From Spirochaetales bacterium (GTDB taxonomy: Bacteria > Spirochaetota > Spirochaetia > Sphaerochaetales > Sphaerochaetaceae), in the NCBI GenBank assembly GCA_018433865.1, contig JAHDQJ010000010.1:147786-211785 (forward strand): 64,000 nucleotides of DNA, given 5' to 3'. Below are positions 53,752-62,457 of the stretch, piece after piece; position 1 is the first letter of the stretch, and every line of letters begins with the position of its first letter. The notes beneath the pieces were generated by a model. The model was not told where the DNA came from. It did no database searches and saw only the letters and a list, made by a program, of their open reading frames with translations. The position numbers and the translations under genes are program-made.

Positions 53752-54871
53752 TAAGATGAAAGTGATGACCATCCTTGGGACAAGACCCGAGATAATCCGA
53801 CTCAGTGCAGTGATACAGAAGTGCGACCAGTACTTCAACCATATCCTGGTTCATACCGGGCAGAACTGGGACTATACGCTCAACCAGGTGTTTTTCGAGG
53901 ACCTGGGGCTGAGGGCTCCTGACTACTATTTGGACAGTGTTGGCAAGAACCTGGGTGAGACTATGGGCAACATCATCGCCAAGAGCTTTGAGGTGATCCA
54001 GAAGGAGAAACCCGATGCTCTCCTGGTGCTGGGTGATACCAACAGTGCCTTGTCGTCCATCAGTGCAAAACGACTGAAGGTTCCCATCTTCCATATGGAA
54101 GCAGGCAACCGCTGCTGGGACTGGAACGTCAGTGAGATGATCAACCGAAAGATTGTGGATCACATAAGTGACATCAACCTTCCGTACACCGAACACTCCA
54201 GACGCTACCTTCTCTCTGAGGGGCTGGACGGTAAGACAATCTTCGTTACAGGATCTCCCATGCGTGAGGTCCTAGACAATCACATGGAAGGGATCCAAAA
54301 AAGCGACGTGCTGCAAAGGCTGAACCTCGAGAAGAACAGATACATTTTGGTTTCTGCTCATCGAGAAGAGAACATAGATAATGAAGAACACTTCATGTAT
54401 CTGATGAATGCTATCAACGACATGGCAGAGCAGTATCAGATACCGGTGATCTACAGCACACATCCGAGGAGCAGAAAGTTCATTGAACAGCGGAACTTCC
54501 AGTTCCATCCCTTAGTACAGAGCCTCAAGCCTTTCGGATTCCTGGATTACAACAAGTTGCAATTGAATGCCTACTGTGTGCTCTCAGACAGCGGTACACT
54601 CAGTGAGGAATCTGCAATGCTGGACTTCGCTGGAGTACTCATCCGAACCAGCACAGAACGTCCTGAGGTGTTGGACAAAGGAACTGTTGTGGTTGGTGGA
54701 ATTACCACCAAGGATATCTCCCAGGCCTTAGAAATGGCTGTATCCATGAGAGATAACAAAGAAAAGACTGAGATGCCTGATGACTACCATGACACCAATG
54801 TTTCTGTGAAAGTAGTTAAGTTGATTCAGAGCTATGCGAAGATAGTGAATGAGACGGTGTGGTATAAATAG
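53744..54871 (+). CDS. capG: UDP-N-acetylglucosamine 2-epimerase-type CapG (WecB-like)
   Basis: 375 aa from ATG 53744; ATG 53756 (MKVMTILGTRPE) is an alternative and gives the conserved N-terminus. WecB-family motifs: TILGTRPEIIRLSAVI, HTGQNWDYTLNQVFFEDLGL, LGDTNSALSS near 102, FHMEAGNRCWDWNVSEMINR near 123-142 and DSGTLSEESAMLDFAGVLIRTSTERPE near 288. The pattern is that of the 2-epimerase making UDP-L-FucNAc rather than ManNAc. It completes the CapE-CapF-CapG set and ends the polysaccharide operon before the mobile elements. Confidence 0.9.
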   Translation: MADKMKVMTILGTRPEIIRLSAVIQKCDQYFNHILVHTGQNWDYTLNQVFFEDLGLRAPDYYLDSVGKNLGETMGNIIAKSFEVIQKEKPDALLVLGDTNSALSSISAKRLKVPIFHMEAGNRCWDWNVSEMINRKIVDHISDINLPYTEHSRRYLLSEGLDGKTIFVTGSPMREVLDNHMEGIQKSDVLQRLNLEKNRYILVSAHREENIDNEEHFMYLMNAINDMAEQYQIPVIYSTHPRSRKFIEQRNFQFHPLVQSLKPFGFLDYNKLQLNAYCVLSDSGTLSEESAMLDFAGVLIRTSTERPEVLDKGTVVVGGITTKDISQALEMAVSMRDNKEKTEMPDDYHDTNVSVKVVKLIQSYAKIVNETVWYK

Positions 54872-54892
54872 GGAACTCATTTTTAAATTTTT

Positions 54893-54910
54893 ATTTTGTC
54901 TAGACAAAAT
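54893..54910. repeat. 18-bp perfect palindrome with TGTCTAGACA core
   Basis: ATTTTGTCTAGACAAAAT is a perfect palindrome just after capG and before the IS110-type gene. The core TGTCTAGACA recurs at 59875-59884, next to the IS3 remnant's 3' end. It may be the end of an IS3-type element or a target site. Confidence 0.55.
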
Positions 54911-55937
54911 GAAGTGACCCCCAGTTTGCCAATCGTGGATTCGCCGTGCATACTGGGAAAAACCAATCACCCGTATGCGGCTACCGCATGCAAATGGAGG
55001 TCACCATGAACACAGTAATCCACATCGGCATCAATGTCCACAAGGATAGCTATTCCCTGAGTGCTTTCAATTTTTCCAGCAACAGGAATTTTGGGCAAAG
55101 CAGGATCGACAGCAAGAGCAACCTGGTAATCAAGTATGTCGAGCGACTTCGCAAGGAACACCAAGGATGTGAATTCGTATGCGGCTACGAGGCAGGACCC
55201 ACCGGCTTTGGTCTATACCGCGATCTGGAACGCGCAGGGATTCCCTGTGTGATCATGGCCCCGACGACACTGCCGAAAGCGTCTGGCAATCGGGTGAAGA
55301 ACGATCGCCTGGATGCCCAGGAGTTGGCCCGGCATCTTGCATTCGGCACCTACAGCGCGGTACAAGTCCCTACAGTGCAGGACGAGGCGGTGAAGAACTT
55401 CACCCGGTTGCGCAACACCCGCAAGGAATCGCTCAAGAAGGCTAAGCAGAACCTGTTGTCGTTCCTGCTTCGGATGGGACGGACCTTCAGCGAGGGCAAG
55501 AGCTATTGGACGCTGCTCCACTTCAAGTGGCTGAAGGGCCAGAAGTTCGACGATATGGTGGACCAGGAGACCTTCGACGAATACCTGCAGGAGGTGCATG
55601 ACCCTCAGGAGAAGGTGGAACGCTACAACCAGCGGATAGAGGAGCTGGCAGAGCGGGACGAGTATCGGGAGAAGGTGGCGAAGCTGTGCTGTTTCCGGGG
55701 GATCGAAACCCACACTGCGCTGTCACTGGTCTCCGAGATCGGTGACTTTTCCCGGTTCGCCACTGCCCAACAATTCTCGGCATTCCTCGGGTTGGTGCCC
55801 AGCGAGGAGAGCAGCGGGCAGAAGGAACGGCGCGGGGCCATCACGAAAGCAGGGAATACACGGTTGAGGATGCTCCTCATCGAAGGGGCCAAATCGACAC
55901 TGCGAAGCAGTATCTTCGGGAAGAAGTCGAAGCGGCT

Positions 55938-56000
55938 TGTGTTTTGTCAAGAAAAAATCCCCGTCTGATCATCGGGAAGGATTTTTAGTTTACTCAACAC
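55938..56000. mobile_element. 63-bp palindromic miniature insertion
   Basis: Flanked by direct copies of AGCGGCT (55931-55937 and 56001-56007). Its ends form imperfect inverted repeats: GTGTT, a gap, AA, then AAAAATCC on one side, matched on the reverse strand from the other side. The core is a hairpin around TGATCA. Deleting it with one repeat restores the IS110 reading frame exactly, which shows it is an insertion. Confidence 0.7.
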
Positions 56001-56041
56001 AGCGGCTGTTGGCAAGGCAGAAAGGAAATGATGCCGAGGTC

Positions 56042-57304
56042 GGCTCCCTGTAAAGTAGATTGCACGTTTTTCTTTCTCATCGTTTCACCTCCAGTATCTT
56101 AGGCAAGCGGAGCTCGGGCCCGAGCTCCGCTTGGAGCGCCATGCTCGGGGTCATCCCCTGCAGGATTTTTCGGGGATAGGCATTCATCCAATCCTGGATT
56201 GTGCGCACCTTCCGCTTCGAATAGTCGGCGATGTCGGACCCCTTGGGAATGAACCTCCTGATGATGCCGTTGTGGTTCTCGTTCGTTCCCCGCTCGAAAC
56301 TGCTGTAGGGGTGGGCGAAGTAGAGCACCAGCCGTTGCTGCAAGGACCGCACCGATTGTTCCAATCCCGCGATGTCGGCGAATTCTCCCCCGTTGTCCCC
56401 GGTGACCGTCCTGAACAGCAGCCTGAAGAACGTCGGACCAATCTGCCGCTCGATCACATCGAGCTCCTCCTTGACCGCCCGGGCAGTGCGGCTGTCGATC
56501 CGGCGGGTGATTTCGAAACGGGTCTTGCGTTCGGTGAGGGTCAGCAGGCACGTCGGAGAGCTCCCCGTTCCGCCCACCACCGTATCCGCCTCCCAGTGCC
56601 CGAACTCGCTGCGATCCTCAGCTTCCTGCGGCCGCTTGGAGATGCTCTTGGCCGCTGCGGCCGCCCGGGAGTGCCTTTTCGGCTCGCCCTTGGCCTTGCG
56701 CCGCTTGCCGCCCAGAAGCAGATCTTTCTCAGTGAGATCCCCCAGGTACCCCGCTTGGATGTAGTTGTACAGGGTCTTCTCGCAGATGCGCGTCCCGCTG
56801 GGCCAGTGCGTGTTGTTGAACTCGGCTATGACGGCATATGGCGAATATCCTTTGTCCCTGACCAGGCGCGTCACCTCTTCCACCAAGGCCCAGTCATGCC
56901 CCAGCTTCAGATCCGGCCCCTTCGCCCCTCCCTTCAGCTTGGCATCAAGCTGGGCATATTCCGCATTGTACTCCCGCACCGTGCCCAGGTCGCTTCTCAG
57001 GTGTTCCACCATGCCCCGATTCAGTTCGCGGCGGATGGTCGACTCATGCTTTCCCAGTAGTGTTCCCAGTACCAGCGGCGAGCGTATCTTCTGGTAGCCG
57101 TTCGTCCCGTTGTGATGATATTGCAACTGCAATCTCTGCTCCCAGGTGAAATGGGTATGCCTGCCCCGGTTCTCTATGATAAGCTTCGTTCGTCCCATGG
57201 TGTCCTCGCTACCGTTGAGTTGTGGTAAACCCAGTGTAGCAGAGGCCCGTGGGACTTTTTCATCTTCCTGCTTTTTTCCCGTGCATTTCATGTTACCGCG
57301 CGCG
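56042..57304 (-). mobile_element. IS30-family insertion sequence, 1263 bp
   Basis: Bounded by direct repeats AATGATGCCGAGGTC at 56027-56041 and 57305-57319. The ends are imperfect inverted repeats of 25 bases (15 matches) that both finish in TGCACG. It encodes a full transposase on the minus strand. The 15-bp duplication is longer than the 2-3 bp usual for IS30, although IS1630 is a reported long-duplication member. Confidence 0.85.
56077..57198 (-). CDS. IS30-family transposase
   Basis: 373 aa from ATG 57198 (MGRTKLIIENRGRHTHFTWE) with GCGAGGAC upstream; the in-frame extension to 57321 crosses the element end. N-terminal HTH around LGTLLGKHESTIRRELNRG (about 45-63). DDE catalytic core: Asp in EFGHWEADTVVGG near 204, Asp in TGDNGGEFADIAG near 272, Glu in FERGTNENHNGIIRRFIPKG near 305. 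It catalyses cut-and-paste or copy-out transposition of the element. All catalytic residues are present, so it may be active. Confidence 0.93.
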   Translation of the reverse strand: MGRTKLIIENRGRHTHFTWEQRLQLQYHHNGTNGYQKIRSPLVLGTLLGKHESTIRRELNRGMVEHLRSDLGTVREYNAEYAQLDAKLKGGAKGPDLKLGHDWALVEEVTRLVRDKGYSPYAVIAEFNNTHWPSGTRICEKTLYNYIQAGYLGDLTEKDLLLGGKRRKAKGEPKRHSRAAAAAKSISKRPQEAEDRSEFGHWEADTVVGGTGSSPTCLLTLTERKTRFEITRRIDSRTARAVKEELDVIERQIGPTFFRLLFRTVTGDNGGEFADIAGLEQSVRSLQQRLVLYFAHPYSSFERGTNENHNGIIRRFIPKGSDIADYSKRKVRTIQDWMNAYPRKILQGMTPSMALQAELGPELRLPKILEVKR

Positions 57305-57469
57305 AATGATGCCGAGGTCATCGCTTATGCAGACCGTGCAAACCGAAGATTGCACCGAGTGTATGGTCGACTCACAACGCGTGGCGTGCACCACAACAAG
57401 GCGACTGTCGCGGTGGCACGTGAGCTTTCTTGTTTCGTGTGGGACATGATGAACAACAGGATTGACTGA

Positions 57470-57992
57470 ATACTAGGAAAAAGAGGGGCCCTTGTGATGA
57501 GAGGGATTGATAGACAAGCAAATCGGGCAACGATCCTGCCATCTTCGAGTGTGCTATGTTGACGCCCCTGTGGTGATTCACGTTTCTAGACAGAAAGGGC
57601 TGTAGGCGGACCATTGGCCTGTGGTATCCAATCCACGCATATCAGAATGGTCAACCGCCGAACAACTGATTTGCTGTCTATCGATCCTTTTCATGTAATT
57701 CGAATAAAATGGAGGAAAAAGAAAACAAAGATTATGCTTGACATGAGGTCACATCATATCAGCACAGTGAGAGCATATTTATAGAAAAATCGGAATGGTG
57801 GAATGATTTATGAGGAAAAAAAATAAAACACGCTTCTTCTTCCTAAACAATACCCTTACTGCTATGAGAATAAGTAAAATTCTGTTCGTTGTTCCGTAAT
57901 TCTTGATTATGGAGCAGCTAGAAGTACGTGATATTGGTGAAACAATGGTATTTTAATAATAATATTAAGTATTAATTGAAAGGAAAACTGTT
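57470..57992. other. IS110 right end and AT-rich gap
   Basis: No gene recognised. The first 100-200 bases probably include the right non-coding end of the IS110 element, which in some subgroups carries the bridge RNA. From about 57650 the sequence becomes AT-rich and forms the upstream region of the glycosyltransferase at 57993. A near-copy of the TGTCTAGACA core (TTCTAGACAG) lies near 57583. Confidence 0.4.
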
Positions 57993-58937
57993 ATGCCGAG
58001 TGTATCAATAATATTCCCAATGTATAATGTAGCAGACTATGTTGAGAATAGTTTGAGGTCTATTCTTAACCAAACATATAAAGACTATGAGATTGTTGCA
58101 GTAAATGACGGTTCAACCGATGCAACGGAAGATGTTTTTAATCGGGTCTTACATGAATATAATAAAGATATAAAAATCACACTTATAAATAAGAGCAACG
58201 GAGGGCTCTCAGATGCAAGAAATGCTGCATTACTCATGGCAAAAGGGGAATGGGTAGTATTTATTGACTCTGATGACGTTATCCACCCACAATATCTTGA
58301 AATCCTTATTTCGGATTCTAAAAAGTTTAATGCAGACCTATCAATTGCTTCTTTCAAAAGAGTAAATTCTGATAATCTATTCAAATTTTGTAAAACAGAG
58401 CATGGCACAACCGTATCGAAGCGTAAATTAATGAAATTAATGTTGTCAAGGAGAAAATTTGAAGCGTATTGTGGCTGTTTTCTAGTCAAGAGAAGTATTC
58501 TTTTCGAAAAAGGGATCATGTTCAATAAAGAAGTCAAATTTTCTGTCGATCAAGCTTTTATGTGGAACCTTGTCGATATATCTAATGTCATAACCTTGAA
58601 TTATTCAAAAATATATAATTACTTTGAAAGAGAAGGGTCTATTATGACATCTTCTAGGATCGAGCAAATATGTTCTGGGCTTAATCATTATTCTAACATT
58701 GTCAACTCATTACAACATCTTCCATTTTCAAGTGAAGCCTTAATTAATAGGTGGAAAATTGGAATTCTGCACTCTACCGCGAAACTGGTCACCTTTGAAC
58801 AGTTTCGCGAGGTGGAAGATAAATTCTCAATGGATTATTTAAAAACCTTAGAAGTCCCTCTTATAACTGTTAAGCTTTTATCGGCTATTGGATTGGTATC
58901 AGATAAATTATTGTATTATGTCCTTCAAAGATACTAA
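57993..58937 (+). CDS. Glycosyltransferase family 2
   Basis: 314 aa. N-terminal GT-A domain: VSIIFPMYNVADYVENSLRS (4-23), YEIVAVNDGSTDATEDVF near 34-51, KSNGGLSDARNAALLMAKGEWVVFIDSDD near 70-98, which includes the DSD metal motif. The C-terminal 150 residues are variable. GAAAGGAAAA precedes the ATG. It adds a sugar to a surface polymer. The gene is very AT-rich compared with the catabolic genes, suggesting transfer. It lies between two mobile-element clusters, cut off from the main polysaccharide operon. Confidence 0.9.
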   Translation: MPSVSIIFPMYNVADYVENSLRSILNQTYKDYEIVAVNDGSTDATEDVFNRVLHEYNKDIKITLINKSNGGLSDARNAALLMAKGEWVVFIDSDDVIHPQYLEILISDSKKFNADLSIASFKRVNSDNLFKFCKTEHGTTVSKRKLMKLMLSRRKFEAYCGCFLVKRSILFEKGIMFNKEVKFSVDQAFMWNLVDISNVITLNYSKIYNYFEREGSIMTSSRIEQICSGLNHYSNIVNSLQHLPFSSEALINRWKIGILHSTAKLVTFEQFREVEDKFSMDYLKTLEVPLITVKLLSAIGLVSDKLLYYVLQRY

Positions 58938-58951
58938 TACCCAAGTATTGA

Positions 58952-59785
58952 ATGTTTGGTGGAATGGAAATTATGAAAGACGACTTATGTTCAGTATTAG
59001 TGAATTCCTGTGATAAGTATGAGGATGCATGGTATCCATTTTTTGAGCTGCTTAAAAAGTATTGGTATGATTGTCCGTTTAAGTTCTATTTAAATACAGA
59101 AAGTAAAAATTATGAACATAAGGGAATCGACTTGACTGTAATAAATGGCTGTCATTGTTCCATAATTACTGAAAAATGGGGTGAGCGATTAAAGAAATGT
59201 CTAAAAAAAATCGATTCACCCTATGTGATACTACTTCTTGATGATTTCTTTATGCAAAAAGAAGTGCTGGAAGACGAACTGGAATCATGTATCACAATGA
59301 TGGAAAATGATTATGAAATAATTGTTATTTACTTTAAAAACATTCATATAGGAAAAACTAATTATGAATCGAATGGGAAGTATAACATTATAAATGAGAA
59401 TAGAAAATACAAACTAAATTTGCAGGCTGGGTTATGGCGCAAAGCAGATTTGGAAACACTGATTTCTGATGATGACTCACCTTGGTCTTTTGAAGAAAAC
59501 GGCCATTTTCGAATATCAAGTCCAAGTAAGAAATTTTTGTGTTCAAGGGCAGGATCTCACACAAATATAAAAAATTGTGTTTTCCCGTATCTAACTGCTA
59601 GAAACCTTGGATTTGGTATATGGAATGGTAAATGGTTATGGAATAACGAGAAGCTCTTCCGGAAGAATGGTATCAAAGTTGATGATATAAAAATGGAGCG
59701 TTTCTCCAAGATTGATTTATTTTGCCACTATTTTTTTAGACTAAAAGAGAAAACTATTGCGCCGTTTAAAATTTTCATTAAATAG
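58952..59785 (+). CDS. Putative glycosyltransferase-like surface polysaccharide protein
   Basis: 277 aa if begun at ATG 58952; ATG 58973 (MKDDLCSVLVNSCDKY) has better ribosome-site spacing. Visible features are SVLVNSCDKYEDAWYPFFEL at the N-terminus, SPYVILLLDDFFMQKEV near 88-104 with a DDFF acidic motif, and LQAGLWRKADLETLI near 160. These resemble a group of small glycosyltransferase-like proteins in O-antigen clusters. No catalytic assignment can be proved. It is AT-rich, 14 bases downstream of the GT2 gene and probably in the same operon. Confidence 0.6.
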   Translation: MFGGMEIMKDDLCSVLVNSCDKYEDAWYPFFELLKKYWYDCPFKFYLNTESKNYEHKGIDLTVINGCHCSIITEKWGERLKKCLKKIDSPYVILLLDDFFMQKEVLEDELESCITMMENDYEIIVIYFKNIHIGKTNYESNGKYNIINENRKYKLNLQAGLWRKADLETLISDDDSPWSFEENGHFRISSPSKKFLCSRAGSHTNIKNCVFPYLTARNLGFGIWNGKWLWNNEKLFRKNGIKVDDIKMERFSKIDLFCHYFFRLKEKTIAPFKIFIK

Positions 59786-59874
59786 TAAATCAATAAAAAT
59801 AAAAACAATGGCTAAAAAATACTTCGATTACTATTGAGTGAGGTCATTCGATATTTTGGATGACCTAAGCCCTT

Positions 59875-59884
59875 TGTCTAGACA
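59875..59884. repeat. Second TGTCTAGACA palindrome
   Basis: Identical to the core at 54897-54906. It lies 24 bases outside the 3' end of the IS3-type transposase remnant and so probably belongs to that element's terminus. Confidence 0.5.
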
Positions 59885-59907
59885 GCTGGTTTGAATTCAT
59901 CCGAAAT

Positions 59908-60099
59908 TCAAGCCACCCGTTGCCCCATCTCCCTGACGGGAAATGCTCCGTAATACACTGCATCAGGTGTCCGGTAATCCAGTCCTTGATGCAACCGTTC
60001 GCCATTGAAGAAATCGATGAACTTCTTCAGCCCCCGCTTCAGCTCCCCCGGACTCCGGTAGTCGTGCAGGAGGATGTGTTCGTACTTCATCGTCCGCCA
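59908..60099 (-). pseudogene. IS3-family transposase (orfB), C-terminal fragment
   Basis: 64 codons on the minus strand, beginning WRTMKYEHILLHDYRSPGEL and including GERLHQGLDYRTPDAVYYG, the end of the IS3 integrase core. The upstream part of the same gene lies at 63545-63838; removing 60100-63544 joins MERT to WRTMKYEH without changing frame. It is inactive. Confidence 0.9.
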
Positions 60100-60127
60100 G
60101 GTCTAATGCTGAGAAACACATTAGACC

Positions 60128-60151
60128 TGTAATGTTCAGTACCCCATAATG
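60128..60151. repeat. Left terminal inverted repeat of the RIT element
   Basis: 24 bases starting TGTAATGTTCAGTAC; the reverse complement of 63521-63544 differs only at position 15 (C here, T there). The first recombinase gene begins about 100 bases inside. Confidence 0.85.
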
Positions 60152-60253
60152 TTGAGAAACAAGTAATATAGCAAAACTACAGGTCTGAGAACCCAGTATT
60201 TCATTTAGCTACTTTGCATTTTATCCTTCAAAGATCAAATGGAGGATATGTAT

Positions 60254-61495
60254 ATGCAAAACAATCAACAATCATTCGGTGTCTTGGTAGCCAACCTTAT
60301 CTCGTATCTTGAAAGGTTGAACTATAAGCAACGTACTATTGAAGGATATCGGTATCGCCTGCGGCACTTGAGTAAGATGCTGCCTGAGGGTGATGAAACT
60401 ATCTACGATCAGGAAGCTTGGGAAACTATCGTTTCCAAAGTTGAAGAAAACAAGATTTGGATCGTCAGCGAATACTATAAGCATGTTTTGTTGTATGCAG
60501 CTAATGCCGTATTTGAACTACACAACACCGGATCCTTAGAAATTCATCATAAAACTAGAAGGAACAGCAGGTATCCAGATGATCTTCTATCACCAAAAAT
60601 CGCCGAATACTTAAAGGTTATCAAGGGGAAAGGATATCAAGATCATACAATCTATGAACACCGAACTCACCTTGTTAAATTCCAAGAGTATCTTGCTTCA
60701 GGGCAGATTGACGTGGAATCGGTCAGCAGAGCAGATGTGCTTGGTTTCATCAACTCCTTATCTGGATATTCTGAACAAATTCGGTATCGCGTCATATGTT
60801 GCCTTCGAGTATTCCTTCGATACTTGCATGATGTTTCGGTATTGGAAACAGATCTTTCAATCTTTATCCCCAAACTGAGAATCAATACCAATGAGAGAAT
60901 ACCAAGCATCTATACTACGGAAGAAATCCATCAGATTCTAAATTCCATCAATATAGCGAGCCCTGTTGGGAAGAGAGACTTCGCAATACTCCTGCTCATC
61001 GCCAGGCTAGGGCTACGAGCCAGCGATGTGAGCATTCTTGAGTTCTCCAATTTGGATTGGCAACAAAACATCATCAGCATCACACAGATGAAGACGGGGA
61101 AAAGGTTGCAACTCCCCCTCCTTCCCGATGTGGGGAATGCAATTGTCAACTATCTTAAATATGGTAGGCCTGAATCTCCATCATCAAGGGTATTTTTGCA
61201 GGCTCGACCAAAGTTCGAACCTTTGAACCATGCTGCTGTAAGCAATATTTTTCAGAATCTGGCTCGCAAAGGTGGCGTCCTCGCCAAACCTGGGAGAAAA
61301 CATGGGTCCCATGCTTTCCGTCACAGCTTGGTTCATGAACTTCTTTCGAAATCGGTACCCTTTCCTATTGTAACCCAAATACTTGGGCACAAAGGAGGGA
61401 ATACCACTCTGAACAACTATGCACGAATTGATCTGAACAATCTGGTGAAGTGTTCTCTCGATGTACCAGCCATTGCTGAAGGAGGTTTGAAATGA
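60254..61495 (+). CDS. Tyrosine recombinase, first of RIT trio
   Basis: 413 aa from ATG 60254, eight bases after GGAGG; ATGs at 60239 and 60248 are in frame but lie before or within that site. The N-terminal SAM-like core-binding domains cover about 1-200. The catalytic domain shows Arg in LIARLGLRASDVSILEF near 255, KTGKRLQLPL near 280, HAFRHSLVHELL with His/Arg near 356, LGHKGGNTTLNNYARID with His and the nucleophile Tyr near 391. All catalytic residues appear present. The stop overlaps the next start. Confidence 0.92.
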   Translation: MQNNQQSFGVLVANLISYLERLNYKQRTIEGYRYRLRHLSKMLPEGDETIYDQEAWETIVSKVEENKIWIVSEYYKHVLLYAANAVFELHNTGSLEIHHKTRRNSRYPDDLLSPKIAEYLKVIKGKGYQDHTIYEHRTHLVKFQEYLASGQIDVESVSRADVLGFINSLSGYSEQIRYRVICCLRVFLRYLHDVSVLETDLSIFIPKLRINTNERIPSIYTTEEIHQILNSINIASPVGKRDFAILLLIARLGLRASDVSILEFSNLDWQQNIISITQMKTGKRLQLPLLPDVGNAIVNYLKYGRPESPSSRVFLQARPKFEPLNHAAVSNIFQNLARKGGVLAKPGRKHGSHAFRHSLVHELLSKSVPFPIVTQILGHKGGNTTLNNYARIDLNNLVKCSLDVPAIAEGGLK

Positions 61496-62457
61496 TGACC
61501 TTCAATAGCAATTATTCGGATTTAATCAAAGACTACATCACGTTCAAGCAGAGTCTTGGATATGCAATGAGCAATCAATACCACTGGAGGGATATTGACA
61601 GATTTTTGTTAGCATCTGGCGAACAAGGATCCGAATTGGGAATCACAGAAAACCAGTTTCACACTTGGTACAAAAAAAGACCAAATGAAACCCCAAGGAA
61701 TCAATATGATCGTGCTTGTAGGTTGCGAAACTTCTCAGCCTATCTCAAATTGTTGGGTTATGATTCTTTTCATCCAAGTCATATTACAGTTCCTCAAAAG
61801 AAGTTTGTTCCCTACATTTTTTCACATGATGAAATGGAAAGAATCTTTGCTGCGGCAGATAGTATCAGAAGTAGAAACGCAGCAGGGTCAAAGGAACTGA
61901 GTTCCGCAATTTTCAGAATTCTATATGCAACAGGAATAAGAGTAGGAGAATTGACTGCCTTAAGACTGGGAGACATAGCCTTACTCAATACGATTCCTCA
62001 TTTTAAAATAGTCAATACGAAGACCAAACAAGATAGATTGGTTGCCCTGTCACCATCTGCGGCAGAAGCTTTACGCTGTTATCTTTCTATTCGACCATCT
62101 TCAGCATTGGAGGCGGTCTTTCTCAATTTTAAAAAGCATCCAATCACTCAAGGAACTATATATACTTGGTTTAGACAGATTCTCTTCGGAGCGAATATTG
62201 CCCATCAAGGAAAAGGCAGGGGGCCTAGAGTCCATGATCTCCGCCACACATTCGCAGTACATTCATTGCATCAGATGCACGAGCAAGGAATGGATTTGTA
62301 CTGTTGTCTTCCGATTCTTAGTAAATACCTAGGACATGCAAGCCTCGGTTCTACCGATGCCTACGTGAGATTAACTGCAGAAATGTACCCGGAGGTACTC
62401 GAAAACATGTCCATCGTTAGTCGGTTGATCTTCCCGGAGGTGTATGATGAAGCATGA
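61492..62457 (+). CDS. Tyrosine recombinase, second of RIT trio
   Basis: 321 aa, ATG 61492 six bases after GGAGG and overlapping the previous stop by 4 bases. Core-binding domain about 1-100; the catalytic domain has ATGIRVGELTALRLG (Arg near 148), TKTKQDRLVALS (Lys), VHDLRHTFAVH (His, Arg near 245) and YLGHASLGSTDAYVRL (His and Tyr near 285). It is shorter than the other two, as is usual for the middle member. It overlaps the third gene by 11 bases. Confidence 0.92.
   Translation: MMTFNSNYSDLIKDYITFKQSLGYAMSNQYHWRDIDRFLLASGEQGSELGITENQFHTWYKKRPNETPRNQYDRACRLRNFSAYLKLLGYDSFHPSHITVPQKKFVPYIFSHDEMERIFAAADSIRSRNAAGSKELSSAIFRILYATGIRVGELTALRLGDIALLNTIPHFKIVNTKTKQDRLVALSPSAAEALRCYLSIRPSSALEAVFLNFKKHPITQGTIYTWFRQILFGANIAHQGKGRGPRVHDLRHTFAVHSLHQMHEQGMDLYCCLPILSKYLGHASLGSTDAYVRLTAEMYPEVLENMSIVSRLIFPEVYDEA

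Larger units (their letters stand above)
55006..57469 (+). pseudogene. IS110-family transposase split by two insertions
   Basis: The frame from ATG 55006 (GGAGG upstream) encodes a DEDD-type N-terminal domain (HIGINVHKDSYSLSAF; EAGPTGFGLYRDL; KNDRLDAQELAR) and the C-terminal Transposase_20 domain (RGIETHTALSLVSEIGDF; AFLGLVPSEESS; ITKAGNTRLRMLLIEGA). It is cut after KSKRL. Removing 55938-56007 (63-bp insertion plus one 7-bp repeat) and 56042-57319 (IS30 plus one 15-bp repeat) rejoins KSKRLLARQKGNDAEV to IAYADRANRRLHRVYGRL, ending at 57469. The restored length is 1116 bases, 371 aa, normal for the family. As it stands the first piece stops at 55968 with 320 codons, so the element is probably inactive. 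Confidence 0.9.

Noticed and set aside
57575..57600. TTCTAGACAG as a third copy of the TGTCTAGACA palindrome
   Set aside because: Only nine bases match one half, and the palindrome is broken.
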